64,000 nt of DNA from Azorinus chamasolen (GCA_963576725.1 OY755252.1:48362840-48426839), one strand, 5' to 3'. Counted from the stretch's first letter, positions 20,785-32,175 are shown. Notes: a model not told the origin generated them from the letters alone. Program-made: numbers and translations.

Positions 20785-23683
20785 TTTATACGCCCACCTA
20801 ATAAAGGTGGTGGTATATTGTCGTGGCCCTGTCTGTCCGTCCGTCCGTTCATTCGTTCGTTCGTTCATTCGTTCGTTCGTACGTTCGTTCGTTCATCCGT
20901 CAACATTTTGTTTGTCCGCTGTTTTCTGGGAAAACTATTTAACAGATATTAATGAAACTTCACACAAATGTTAAATGCATCAAGATCTGAAGCTGAGTAG
21001 ATTCTGAGGTTCATTTAATTTCTAGAGTTATGGCCCTTGTCCTTAAAAAATATGCAAATAGTTTGTCCGCTGTTTTCTGGGAAAACTATTTGAGAGATAT
21101 TAATGAAACTTCACACAAATGTTTAATGCATCAAGATCTGAAGCTGAGTCGATCCTGAGGTTCATTTGATTTGTCGTTTCGGAGTTATTGCCCTTTTACT
21201 TAAAAAATAATGCAAATACATGCAAATAGTTTGTCCGCTGTTTTCTGGGAAAACTATTAGACAGATATTTCACACAAATGTTTAATGCATTAAGATCTGA
21301 AGGTGAGTTGATTCTGAGGATCATTTGATTTGTCATTTCGGAGTTATGGCCCTTGTCCTTAAAAAATATGCAAATAGTTTGTCCGCTGTTTTCTGGGAAA
21401 ACTATTTGAGAGATATTAATGAAACTTCACACAAATGTTTAATGCATCAAGATCTGAAGCTGAGTCGATTCTGAGGTTCATTTGATTTGTCGTTTCGGAG
21501 TTATTGCCCTTTTACTTAAAAAATAATGCAAATACATGCAAATAGTTTGTCCGCTGTTTTCTGGGAAAACTATTAGACAGATATTAATGAAACTTCACAC
21601 AAATGTTTAATGCATTAAGATCTGAAGGTGAGTTGATTCTGAGGATCATTTGATTTGTCATTTCGGAGTTATGGCCCTTGTCCTTAAAAAATATGCAAAT
21701 AGTTTGTCCGCTATTTTCTGGGAAAACTATTTGACAGATATTAATGAAACTTCACACAAATGTTTAATGCATCAAGATCTGAAGCTGAGTCGATTCTGAG
21801 GTTCATTTGCTTTGTCGTTTCGGAGTTATTGCCCTTTTACTTAAAAAATAATGCAAATACATGCAAATAGTTTGTCCGCTGTTTTCTGGGAAAACTATTA
21901 GACAGATATTAATGATACTTCACACAAATGTTTAATGCATTAAGATCTGAAGGTGAGTTGATTCTGAGGATCATTTGATTTGTCATTTTGGAGTTATGGC
22001 CCTTGTCCTTAAAAAATATGCAAATAGTTTGTCCGCTGTTTTCTGGGAAAACTATTTGACAGATATTAATGAAACTTCACACAAATGTTTAATGCATCAA
22101 GATCTGAAGCTGAGTTGATTCTGAGGTTCATTTGATTTGTCGTTTCGGAGTTATTGCCCTTTTACTTAAAAAATAATGCAAATACATGCAAATAGTTTGT
22201 CCGCTGTTTTCTGGGAAAACTATTAGACAGATATTAATGAAACTTCACACAAATGTTTAATGCATTAAGATCTGAAGGTGAGTTGATTCTGAGGATCATT
22301 TGATTTGTCATTTCGGAGTTATGGCCCTTGTCCTTAAAAAATATGCAAATAGTTTGTTCGCTGTTTTCTGGGAAAACTATTTGACAGATATTAATGAAAC
22401 TTCACACAAATGTTTAATGCATCAAGATCTGAAGCTGAGTCGATTCTGAGGTTCATTTGATTTGTCGTTTCAGGGTTATGGCCCTTTTACTTAAAAAATA
22501 ATGCAAATACATGCAAATAGTTTGTCCGCTGTTTTCTGGGAAAAATATTTGACAGATATTAATGAAACTTCACACAAATGTTTAATGCATCAAGGTCTGA
22601 AGCGGAGTCGATTCTGAGGTTCATTTGATTTTTCATTTCAGAGTTATGGCCCTTGTCCTTAAAAAATATGCAAATAGTTTGTCCACTGTTTTCTGGGAAA
22701 ACTATTTGAGAGATATTAATGAAACTTCACACAAATATTTAATGCATCAAGATCTGAAACTGAATTGATTCTGAGGATCATTTGATTTTTCGTTTCAGAT
22801 TTATGGCCCTTGTCCTTAAAAAATAATGCAAATAGTTTGTCCGCTGTTTTCTGGGAAAACTATTTGAGAGATATTAATGAAACTTCACAAAAATGTTTAA
22901 TGCATCAAGATCTGATGCCGAGTCGATTTTGAGGTTTATTTGATTTTTCGTTTCGGAGTTATGGCCCTTTTACTTAAAAAAAATGCAAATATATGCAAAT
23001 AGTTTGTCCGCTGTTTTCTGGCAAAACTGTTAGACAGATATTAATGAAACTTCATACACATGTTTAATGCATCAAGCTAAGTCAATTCTGAGGATCATTT
23101 GATTTGTTGTTTCGGAGTTATGGCCCTTGCACTGAAAAAAATAATGCAAATCTATGCAAATATGAGGATGGCCATAACCTTTTCATTTGAAATGATATTT
23201 ACTTCAAATTTTTGATATGGTTAAACCTTAATGTGAATTTTCACATATATTGCGGGGGTTTTGATATGTCATTTTATTCTAAAGTTATGGTCCTTGAACT
23301 TCGTGTGTTTGTTGCTTTGTTAGTCAGTCAACTTTTAGTTTGTCTGTTGTTTTCTGGGAAAACTATTAAAATGATAAAAATGAAACTTAACACAAATGTT
23401 TTAAGCAACAAAATTTGAAGCTGAGTTTACTTTGAGGTTCATTCAGTTTGTCTTTACAGAGTTATGGCCGTTGCACTTTACAAAAATCTGCAAAAATGAG
23501 GATTAGCTGTAACTTTTTTATTTAATAAGATATTCACTTCATTTTTTTAAAGAATAGTATCACCTTAATATGGAAATCAAGATCTGAAGCACAGATTAGA
23601 AAATGTCAACACTTATAAGGCATGTTGAATCAGAGAAAGTTTGCAAGTGGGCGTATTATGTACCGTATGCTGTACTCTTGTTT
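20785..23683 (+). mobile_element. HINE-like element, ACGCCCACC family, higher-order tandem array
   Basis: The head is ATACGCCCACC / GGTGGTGGTAT, followed by a (GTTC)n/(CCGT)n microsatellite. About 14 units of roughly 155-165 bp follow, each with TTTGTCCGCTGTTTTCTGGG and GAAACTTCACACAAATG. Between about 21050 and 22500 two unit types alternate: one ends GCCCTTGTCCTTAAAAAATA, the other GCCCTTTTACTTAAAAAATA with an extra TACATGCAAA. This gives a dimeric higher-order repeat of about 320 bp. The tail is GTGGGCGTATTAT, hairpin GTACCGTATGCTGTAC and TCTTGTTT. Confidence 0.8.
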
Positions 23684-23706
23684 ATAATGGCATCTGAATA
23701 AATGAA

Positions 23707-25211
23707 TTTTTATGCCCCCCAGATCAAAGCTGGGGGGGCATATTGTTGTTTGTTTGTTTGTTTGTTTGTCTGTTTGTCTGTTTGTTTGTCAGCAACTTTA
23801 ACATTGGTCATAACTTTTGAGCCAGTACAGATAGAGACTTGATATTTGGTATGCATATGTATCTCATTAAGCCGCACATTATGAGGGGTGACATGTCAAG
23901 GTCAAGGTCATCCTTCAAGGTCAGAGGTCAAATATATGGGTCAAATCACCGACTTTAACATTGGCCATAACTTTTAGACCAGTAGAAATAGAGATTTGAT
24001 ATTTGGCATGCTTGTGTATCTCATGAAGCCGCACATTTTGAGGGGTGACATGTCAAGGTCAAGGTCATCCTTCAGGGTCAAAGGTCAAATTGTCTGTTTA
24101 TTGTCTGTAACTTTAACGCAACCTTAACATTGGTCATAACATTTGAGCCAGTACAGATAGAGACTTGATATTTGGTATGCATATGTATCTCATAAAGCCG
24201 CACATTTTGAGGGGTGACATGTCAAGGTCAAGGTCATCCTTCAAGGTCAGAGGCCAAATATATGGGTCAAATCACCGACTTTAACATTGGCCATAACTTT
24301 TGGACCAGTAGAGATAGAGACTTGATATTTGGCATGCATGTGTATCTCATGAAGCTGCACATTTTGAGGGGTGAAATGTCAAGGTCAAGGTCATCTTTCA
24401 GGGTCAAAGGTCAAATTGTCTGTTTCTTTGTCTGTAACTTTAACATTGGTCATAACTTTTGAGCCAGTATAGCTAGTGACTTGATATTTGACGTGCATAT
24501 GTATCTCATAAAGCCGCACATTTTGAGTGGTGACATGTCAAGGTCCAGGTCATCTTTAAAGGTCAGAGGTCAAACACATGGGTCAAATCACTGACTTTAA
24601 CGTTGGTCATAACTTTTAAACAAGTACAGATAGAGACTTGATATTTGGCATGCAAATGTATCTCATAAAGCCGCACATTTTGTGGGGTGACATGTCAAGG
24701 TCAAGGTCATCCTAAAAGGGCAGAGGTCAAACATGGGTCAAATCACTGACTTTAACATTGGCCATAACTTTTGAACCAGTACAGATAGAGACTTGATATG
24801 TGGCATGCTTGTGTATCTCATGAAGCTGCACAGTGTGAGGGGTGAAATGTCAAGGTCATCCTTCAGGGTCAAAGGTCACCAACTTCAAATTGGCCATAAC
24901 TTTTGAACCATTAGAGATAAAGTCTTGATATTTGGTATGTGTATGCACATTTTGAGGGATGACATGTCAAGGTAAAGGTCATCCTTCAGGGTCAAAGGTC
25001 AAATTGTCTGTTTTTTGGCTGTAACTTTAACGCAACCTAAACATTGGTCTTAACTTTTGAGCCAGTATAGATAGAGACTTGATATTTGGCATGCATATGT
25101 ATCTCATAAAGCCGCACATTTTGAGGGGTGACTTGTCAAGGTCAAGGTCATCCTTCAAGGTCAGAGGTCAAATATATTGGGGGGCATAGTGTTTCACAAA
25201 CACATCTTGTT
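23707..25211 (+). mobile_element. HINE-like element, ATGCCCCCC family
   Basis: The head is ATGCCCCCCAGA / CTGGGGGGGCAT, with a (GTTT)n/(GTCT)n tract. About eight units follow, carrying TTGATATTTGGCATGC, AAGCCGCACATTTTGAGGG and CATGTCAAGGTCAAGGTCAT. The tail is GGGGGGCATA, hairpin GTGTTTCACAAACAC and ATCTTGTT. The units contain AGGTCAGAGGTCA, a DR1-type pair of half sites. Confidence 0.8.
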
Positions 25212-25723
25212 AGTTTGAGTTATCGCGAAGTTAGAGTTATCGGAGTTTGAGATATGGAAGGTCAACTGTACTTTATTGGTTTTATCAACAACTGTTACAG
25301 TGGAAACCCTGGTTACATGCTGCTTTCTCATGGAGCATCTGATCTGCTTTCGATCAGTTTGAAAAGTAAAATTTGCGTAAATATCGGCCCATCTTACTAA
25401 AAGATCGTTCTTTGAACTTGTGTTAATTTCTATCCTGCAACCTTGCATGTTAGAATGTGCATTTTTCGACTACGCATGTAATAGCGATTGTCGTGAAGTA
25501 GCATCTACTATAATTTTGATTAATATGATCTTTAGTAAGACGAGCTTCAGATGCCGTGTATTTTCATATTGAGGGTTAAGAACAAAACTGTTTTAACTTT
25601 AAATCTATGATGCAAAAAGTTTACGACCTTTTGCAATCGGTTACTATCTAGATGCCCTGTAACTTTGCCTTTTATCGTGATCCAAATTTAAGACTTAGTG
25701 TTTTTTAAAACTCCATAAATACT
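25212..25723. other. Unassigned intron sequence
   Basis: Mixed composition, no exon with matching phase or known repeat seen on either strand. Confidence 0.4.
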
Positions 25724-25940
25724 CCTTTATAAACAGAGTAGACCCAGATCAGATGCCTCCTGCAAGAGCGGTCTGATGAGGGTCTGCTCTGTTTGCTTAG
25801 CCTGATAATATAGATATGATTGTATAGTTTCTAACATTGGCAAACGTTCCTGTGTACAATGTACTATTATAAACAATTGTCTAAATAATATTCATGATGT
25901 CATCATTTCTGATATGAATATTCATGGTGTAAAGGGTTAG
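25724..25940. mobile_element. MITE family B
   Basis: Stem AACAGAGTAGACCCAGATCA and GGGTCTGCTCTGTTTGCTTA. The right part contains paired ATGAATATTCATG-type sequence and ends AAAGGGTTAG. Confidence 0.65.
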
Positions 25941-26057
25941 TAAAAAATGAAGGAAACTTAGACAATTTGGGGAATAATGTAATTTCTACAGTTTTGCACC
26001 CAACTCTCGATGTGTGTTATCCCGTTAGCCAATGTGTGTTTGATTGAACTCATTCTT

Positions 26058-26328
26058 CATGGATAACCCTTTAGCATGCTAGAGAATGGTGGACAATCAA
26101 ACCCAGAGGTCCAGATAAGATGCGTCAATTTAAACATATTTTACGAATAGCTCCCCATTTTTTCCACCAAACTCTATACTGTGACCATTCATTAGAATCG
26201 TCTCCAAGAGACCATTCTAAAGAGTTGTGACAGTATAGGGTTGAGCTTTATCTGTAGCTCTAATGACCTGTTATGTCATCACTCTTCCAACAGTATCGAC
26301 AGATTAGTGATGCATGCTAAAGGATAAC
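26058..26328. mobile_element. Foldback element containing a MITE A core
   Basis: The outer ends are ATAACCCTTTAGCATGC and GCATGCTAAAGG-ATAAC. The core at 26156-26250 is a MITE A stem (CTATACTGTGACCATTC and its complement). Confidence 0.6.
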
Positions 26329-26673
26329 GGTTTATCACACACAAAAAACAGCAACAATTTATAGTAAGTCATAATGTATTATTATTATTAAAACTCTGCG
26401 AATAAAGTTTGACGGAGTATAGTGGAATCATCCTGTCGATCAGTCAGGTGGTCGGTCCATTAGATGTGCAACACAGTTTTGTTTGTTTAGCACCACACAT
26501 TGCAGAACTATCTCCCCTTGAACTTTTAGTATTTTTGTCCTTTGGGCCTGTAATGTGGGTAGTTGGTGTCTATTCGAAGTGTATTTGTACATTAAATATT
26601 TTTTGTTTGCCTGTCTCCAGGTTTTATGGAGTTACCTGCCCTTGAACCTAGACTTAATGGTTTGCTGTTGTAT
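26329..26673. other. Unassigned intron sequence
   Basis: Short ATT trinucleotide run near 26377; no gene recognised. Confidence 0.35.
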
Positions 26674-26950
26674 AGGGGAACTGTAGACTTGTGGTACAAA
26701 CGTCTTCTAAATTTTTATATAGGACTAAGGAACTGTAGACTTGTGGAACAAACGTCTTCTACACTTTTATATAGGAACTGTAGACTTGTAGTACAAACGT
26801 CTTCTAAAATTTAATATAGGAACTGTAGACTTGTGGAACAAACGTCTTCTACACTTTTATATAGGAACTGTAGACTTGTGGAACAAACGTCTTCTACACT
26901 TTTATATAGGAACTGTAGACTTGTGGTACAAACGTCTTCTACACTTTTCA
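26674..26950. repeat. 45-bp tandem repeat, about six copies
   Basis: Unit AGGAACTGTAGACTTGTGG plus ACAAACGTCTTCTACAC plus TTTTATAT. Copies differ at a few positions (GGAACA or GGTACA). Non-coding. Confidence 0.85.
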
Positions 26951-27275
26951 TCAGATTTCATTGAAAGTTTGTACACATGGTCTCTTTGAAGTGTACATGT
27001 GCATTACATAATTCTTTTCAGTATCTAACAATTCATACAGGAGTTTTCTGCACCTAGACTTATACTATATGTGTTGCTAGCTAATAAAGTTTGTGGAGTG
27101 AAATTCTACTGCAGTTTTCAGCATTATTCAATGAAAATCTCTGAAGTGTAGATGTGTATCATATAAATATTTTCAGTATCTAACATACGCAAGTTATCAG
27201 CCCTTTGGTTTGTGATCAAGGCTGTCATGCGGGGATATTCCTCACCTTTAGTGATAGTGATAGTTTATTAGTGTG
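26951..27275. other. Unassigned intron sequence with a solo element tail
   Basis: No gene recognised. Near 27212-27270 there is a diverged tail hairpin (CTCACCTTTAGTGATAGTG) similar to 712-746. Confidence 0.35.
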
Positions 27276-28080
27276 TTTTTAGCTCCACTTTTTCAAAAAG
27301 TGGAGGTATTGTCATGACCCTCTCGTCGGCGTCGGCGTCGGCGTCGGCGTTGGTTAACCTTTTTGTTAAGGTCCTTTTCTCAGAAACCATCAAAGATATT
27401 TGGTTCATATTTGGTATGTATGTTTACTATCACAAGGTGAACCCATTTCACAAGGGTAGGTAACTCTAAAATTAATTTTGCCATAGTTATGCCCCTTTTT
27501 CGACTTAGAATTTTCATTGTTGGTTAAGTTTTATGTTCAGGTCCATGTCTCAGAAACTGTCAAAGATATTTGGCTCATCTCTGGTATACACATTAACTAT
27601 CACTAGGGGAACCCATTTCACAAGGGTAGGTAACCCTAAAATTAATTTTGCCATATTTATGCCCCTTTTTCGACTTACAATTTTCATTGTTGGTTAAGTT
27701 TTATGTTCAGGTCCATGTCTCAGAAACTGTCAAAGGTATTTGGCTCATCTTTGGTATACACATTAACTATCACAAGGGGAACCCATTTCACAAGGGTAGG
27801 TAACCCTATAATTAATTTTGCCATATTTATGCCCCTTTTCGACTTACAATTTTCATTGTTGGTTAAGTTTTATGTTCAGGTCCATGTCTCAGAATCTGTC
27901 CAAGATATTTGGTTCATCTTTGGTATACATATTAACTATTACAAGGGGGACCCATTTCACAAGGGTAGGTAACCCTAAAATTAATTTTGCTGTTGTTATC
28001 TCCCCTTTCTGACTTAGACTTCCACTACACTATCCAGCACTAAAGAAAGTGGAGCGCGCTGTCTGCGGACAGCTCTTGTT
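27276..28080 (+). mobile_element. HINE-like element, AGCTCCAC family
   Basis: The head is AGCTCCACTTTTTC / GAAAAAGTGGAGGT, followed by a (GGCGTC)n tract. Four units of about 165 bp follow, with CTCAGAAACTGTCAAAGATA and ATTTCACAAGGGTAGGTAAC. The tail is AGTGGAGCGC, hairpin GCTGTCTGCGGACAGC and TCTTGTT. Confidence 0.8.
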
Positions 28081-28139
28081 ATATTGATGTATGAACACCA
28101 GATTGTTTTGCCATTGTAGAAACATTTATTTAATTTCAT

Positions 28140-28490
28140 AAACAAACAGGAGAGACTATGATCAGACCACTCCTACAGGAGCCATCAGATCTGGGTCTGC
28201 TCTGTTTGCAAAGGTGTGAAAAAAAGTTCATTTCAGCAGCAAAAGTGTTAACCTTTTCATTCATACAAATGCTTTTTCATGCATTTACACACAGAGTAGA
28301 CCCAGATCAGACAGCTTGTATAGGTGGCATCTGTGTCTTATGGACACAATTTTATTTATTCCTTTCCTCTATGAATATTTATGTAAAAAATATTGACTTC
28401 ATGAACATGCAAGAACTGTCTAATCTGGGTCTACTCCATTTGCAAAGGTGTGAAAAAGGTGTTTGTATGAAGCAAAGGGTTGAAATGAAA
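28140..28490. repeat. Overlapping MITE family B copies
   Basis: At least two stems: near 28155-28210 (CCACTCCTACAGGAGCC centre) and near 28288-28450 (CAGAGTAGACCCAGATCAGA with AATCTGGGTCTACTCCATTT). The open frame through here arises from the repeat. Confidence 0.6.
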
Positions 28491-28618
28491 CTAACACATC
28501 ATTTCCATCATCCTGTTTTACACTGCACCTGAAATGGCGTGTTCCAGACTAACACCATTGCATTGTGTCAGTGTGGCTAATTAGTGACAATTGTTTTGTA
28601 AATACATATAGACAATGA

Positions 28619-28816
28619 TTAACCCTTACAACGCTCAGTTTTCAAATGGACTATTCCAAAATTCAAACAGGTCAAGCTTACAATAAATATTTTTCTAAAG
28701 ATAAGTGACATGGCACACAGTGCAGACCCTGATGAGAGGGTTCCTAGAGAAAGCCTCTCATCTGTGTCTACACTGTTTGCCAGGGACATATAGAGTTTGC
28801 TGCAGTGTAAGGGTTG
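28619..28816. mobile_element. MITE related to family B, TTAACCCTTACA ends
   Basis: The ends are TTAACCCTTACAACGC and GCAGTGTAAGGGTTGG. The central stem is CAGACCCTGATGAGAGG and CCTCTCATCTGTGTCTAC. Confidence 0.65.
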
Positions 28817-28925
28817 GTTGATCCTTGCATGCTAAGCATGACCTGACTCACATTTGCAAACAGTTTGGATCCTGATCAGATGCTGAGTTACTCAGTGTCT
28901 TGTCAGGTTAATAGCTGTTTGACAC
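28817..28925. repeat. Family D foldback fragment
   Basis: GATCCTTGCATGCTAAGC, then GCAAACAGTTTGGATCCTG. It is related to the three-copy array at 60500-60985. Confidence 0.45.
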
Positions 28926-29084
28926 TCAGTCAACAGTTCTAGAACGTTTGTACGAATCAGAAGTACTGAATGCAACAGATTAGACTTTTGGCAAACCTAA
29001 TTGTTTCAGCATGACAAAGGTTTAACTGGAATGGTTAATAGTAGAGTCCATTCAGTATTAAGAACCAGAATTTTGCAAGAAGAT

Positions 29085-29200
29085 AAAGGTGCATACCCAT
29101 ACCTAAAATTGTTATTTCTCCACCAAACCAGTTGTCTTGAAGAGACAATTATAGTATAGTATAGGGTTTGGATGAGAAATAAAGGAGCTATTCTTGAAAA
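29085..29200. repeat. MITE family A, decayed
   Basis: TTATTTCTCCACCAAACC and AGGGTTTGGATGAGAAATA arms with a shortened centre. Confidence 0.55.
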
Positions 29201-29207
29201 TGTTTAA

Positions 29208-29435
29208 TCTTTCCTTCATATAAACGTGTTTTCACACATTAGCAAGCAGAGTAGACCAAGATCAGACGGCTGTTTGATCCGGGTCTGTTCTGTTTCTTTA
29301 CTTTCTAAAATGGCTACAATGTTTCTTTACTTTCTAAAATGGCTACAATGTTGCACTTTCCATATTTCGTTAACTATTTTGTCAATGAATATTCAGTAGG
29401 TATTGAAATTTGGAATAGCATTAAAGAGGGAAAGG
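29208..29435. mobile_element. MITE family B
   Basis: Left CTTTCCTTCATATAAACG; core GCAGAGTAGACCAAGATCAG. A 35-bp segment with TTTCTTTACTTTCTAAAATG is duplicated in tandem. The right end is GAGGGAAAGGTTAA. Confidence 0.6.
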
Positions 29436-29566
29436 TTAAATTTACGCATCTTATCTGGACCTCTGAGATTTTGAATGACAAACGTGCTTACACAGATCAA
29501 TTATTGTAGTGTGCCTGGCATATTTGAATTCTCTGACCCATTTCTGAAGAGCAAACACTTGTGCTC

Positions 29567-29835
29567 TTTTAACCCTTACATTGTTCTAAATTTCAACACC
29601 TGAATATTCATGGACAAAATGGCTACAATGAAATATTCATGCAAGAATAATGATATCATGAGTATTAATTACATTAATTTACTATAATAGCACATGAATT
29701 TTAGGCCATTTCAGAAACTTCACAGTGGGTCTCTATTATATCATAAGTAAACAGAGTAGACCCTGATCAGACGGCTCCTATAGGCTCAGTCTGATCTGGG
29801 TCTACGTGTTTTTATGGATTAAAGAGTTAATCTAA
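29567..29835. mobile_element. MITE family B
   Basis: TTTAACCCTTACATTG at the left; stem CAGAGTAGACCCTGATCAGA and AGTCTGATCTGGGTCTACG; AAAGAGTTAA at the right. Confidence 0.6.
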
Positions 29836-29878
29836 TTAATATTCATGATGTCATAATTTCTTACATGAATACTAATGG

Positions 29879-30129
29879 TTTAACCCTTCGCTTGCTATTC
29901 ACGTCAATATACCTACCTGTAAATAGTGAAGACCCAGATGAGACAGCTCCTGCATGAGCTGTCTCATCAGGGTCTGCACTATTTACAAGTTGAGTATGCA
30001 ACCAGTGCACTCCACAGCAGTGATTGCACAGCGAAATATTTGTACACAGTGAAGATATATGTAAATATACAACAGGACATGGGTAAAGAAGGAGAAATGT
30101 ATTTTAAAATTCAGCAAGCGAAGGGTTAA
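29879..30129. mobile_element. MITE B variant, complete, with TTAA ends
   Basis: The perfect terminal inverted repeat is TTAACCCTTCGCTTGCT (left) and AGCAAGCGAAGGGTTAA (right). The centre is a long stem, AGACAGCTCCTGCATGAG / CTCATCAGGGTCTGCAC. TTAA at both edges followed by CCC fits piggyBac-type target use (inference). This is the clearest full-length copy of the family in the window. Confidence 0.75.
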
Positions 30130-30155
30130 TGATTAAAAAATGGTGCCATGATTTA

Positions 30156-30323
30156 TTAACCCTTTATATACGCCTTTCTCTGCTCTGTTTGCTTATGATA
30201 TAATATAGATATGATTACAGTTTCTGCCATGGCCAAAAATTCATGTACTATTATAGCAAATTAATGTAATTAATACTCACGACGTCATTACATCTGCCAT
30301 GAATATTCATGGAGGAAAGGGTT
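30156..30323. mobile_element. MITE family B, shortened
   Basis: ATTAACCCTTTATATACGCC at the left, TCTGCTCTGTTTGCTTATG inside, GGAGGAAAGGGTTAAC at the right. Confidence 0.6.
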
Positions 30324-30403
30324 AACAAACAAGTGGAGAAGGGAGATGGTGTTTTCTAATGCCTAGGGGAAGTATGTTAATTATGATATCGGAGCAACAG
30401 ATA

Positions 30404-30560
30404 AAGGTGCATACTCAAATACTGAACTCGTTCTTTCTCCACTAAATCTTATGTTATGACAACTTTCTAGAACCGTCTCAAAGAGACAATTCTAAAAAAT
30501 GGTCACAACATAATGTTTGCTGGAGAAAAAAAGAAGTTATTGTTGAAAATGTTTTAATTT
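30404..30560. repeat. MITE family A
   Basis: GGTGCATACTCAAATACTGA and TCTTTCTCCACTAAATC lead to a stem of ATGTTATGACAACTTTCTAG and its approximate complement. Confidence 0.6.
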
Positions 30561-30644
30561 ACGCTTCTTATCTGGACCTGTATTATATGATCAAGATCAT
30601 TCCTCAAATATAATTGGATAATTCATCAGGGTCTAAATTGTTTT

Positions 30645-30850
30645 ATCCTTTCCCTCATATAAAATCTGTTTGCATTTTGCAAACAGAGTAGACCCAGATC
30701 GATGTCTGCTCTATGTGCTTACGGAATTATGTACAACATATGATCCTGAAGAGTTTGTCAAAGCCAACAATTCGTATGAAAAGGGTACATTATGAGTTTC
30801 AAATTCATGAATATTAATGAAGTGATCAGTTCATCCATAAGGGAAAGGGA
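30645..30850. mobile_element. MITE family B
   Basis: TATCCTTTCCCTCATATAAA at the left, AACAGAGTAGACCCAGATCG in the middle and AAGGGAAAGGGAAA at the right. Confidence 0.55.
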
Positions 30851-30939
30851 AAACATTCTTGTTCATATCAGAACTACAGAATTTCTGTGAAAAGCCCTTG
30901 ATTGATGTTTACTGTTACTTGGTATATCTGGTTTATGAA

Positions 30940-31168
30940 CACTTTCCTCCATAAATACGCATTTCTACGCCTTTGCAAACAGCAGACCCAGATCAGATGG
31001 CTCCTATAGGAGCAGTCAGTGATCAGGGTCTGCTCTGTTTGCTTATAGACTCTACTGATTCTACAGTTTCTGGCATGATAAAAAAATCTTTTGTTTCATT
31101 TTAAAAGCTGAGTTAATTAATATAATCTCATTAATTTTTTACATCAATATTCATGGAGTAAAGGGTTC
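30940..31168. mobile_element. MITE family B, just upstream of exon c
   Basis: ACTTTCCTCCATAAATACGC at the left. The stem is AGATGGCTCCTATAGGAGC with GATCAGGGTCTGCTCTGTTT, and the right end is GGAGTAAAGGGTT. Its right end lies about 30 bp from the exon c acceptor. Confidence 0.65.
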
Positions 31169-31198
31169 TTATGCTAAAAGTTTTTTATGTTGTTTTAG

Positions 31199-31321
31199 GT
31201 TCCTTGCACTTCAAGTGGGTGGCTGAGGAAGATTTTGGCATTTATTACTGCAAAGTCTACAACCGTATAGTTCTGTCACATTTATCAAATACACACAGAT
31301 ACGATCTTCAACGCATTCCAG
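31199..31321 (+). CDS. Ig-superfamily gene, exon c (end of Ig domain 1)
   Basis: The acceptor is TTATGTTGTTTTAG and the donor GTAATA. The exon enters in phase 1 (completing a glycine codon with the last base of exon b) and leaves in phase 1. It encodes GSLHFKWVAEEDFGIYYCK, the classic F-strand D-x-G-x-Y-x-C motif whose cysteine pairs with the one in exon a. About 20 polar residues follow as a linker. The GSLHF element resembles the G(N/D)LYF motif of L1/neurofascin Ig domains, the main reason for suggesting that family. The intron before this exon is 23 kb and contains DIRS element 1. Confidence 0.78.
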
Positions 31322-31610
31322 GTAATAATATTCAAAATCAAATATCCGGTTGGGAGATTCAAAGTTATTTGTCAGATATTCAAAGATCCAAAAACGCAAA
31401 GTACACTGACAGTTTATACTAACATTCTGAATTTCGTTGTTTTGCTTCGGATCAGACAGAATCGTGAGCTTAATTTTATAAATGTTTATTTGCAATATCA
31501 CTCAAAGAAGAGTGAGAGTGTTGGAGGACGGAATAGGGGAAATAGACACTGGCAAGAAGCCTAAGAAAAATGGTAAAATCTGATGTCAAACAGATTGATT
31601 GTTTTTCCAG
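31322..31610. other. Short intron, no feature
   Basis: No repeat or gene recognised between exon c and the fragmentary element heads that follow. Confidence 0.4.
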
Positions 31611-31612
31611 GT

Positions 31613-31925
31613 TATTAGTCCTCTACCGGCAACACTGAAGGCGACTATATATAGGCTGCCCTCTGTCTGTCGGTCAGTCACACTTCTGGTTTCCAGACTT
31701 TTTCTAAATCCCTACAGATATTGATGTGATATATGTTATTAGTCCCTCACCGGTTAGTCCCTTACCGGGGGGGGGGGGGGGGGGGGGGGGGGACTATAGG
31801 TTTGCTTGAGTCCGGGCCATTTGAGTTCTTCCCCTTTTTAGTTCACCTGGCACTTTGTGCCAGGTGAGGTATTGTGAGGGGGGCAGTCTCTGGCGTCGTG
31901 CGTATGAGCGTCGTCAACAATTTAC
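31613..31925 (+). repeat. Cluster of element heads, with a G26 tract
   Basis: Three heads of the TTAGTCC...GGACTATAGG family lie side by side (31613, 31736, 31753). The last is interrupted by 26 consecutive G (31767-31792). A head of the AGTTCACCTGGCAC / GTGCCAGGTGAGG type follows at 31839. Bodies and tails are mostly missing. Confidence 0.6.
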
Positions 31926-31926
31926 T

Positions 31927-32100
31927 TAACCCTTTCCCTGTTCTATGTTTATTACAAATTTCAATACCTGCTGAATATTCGTGGATAAAATAGTTATAAT
32001 GAAATATGGAAGGTGGAACATTGTAGCCATTTTAGAAAGAAAAGAAACAGATCTTTCAAATTCCACTAGCAAACAGAGTAGACCATTTCTGCATTATATT
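31927..32100. repeat. Truncated MITE family B
   Basis: CTTAACCCTTTCCCTGTTC at the left and CTAGCAAACAGAGTAGACC before it breaks off. Confidence 0.5.
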
Positions 32101-32175
32101 TGGCCTGCATTAAGCTTCAACCTGTCTTACAGGCCCATAGTGTGACTTTTTACTTAAGACAGGTTCTACTGTATG

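Noticed and set aside
20920..23160. Possible CRISPR-like repeat/spacer array
   Set aside because: Units are contiguous tandem copies of about 160 bp with no unique spacers, in a eukaryotic intron.
28158..28532. 124-codon open frame
   Set aside because: Runs through palindromic MITE B stems and lacks any recognisable domain or splice context.
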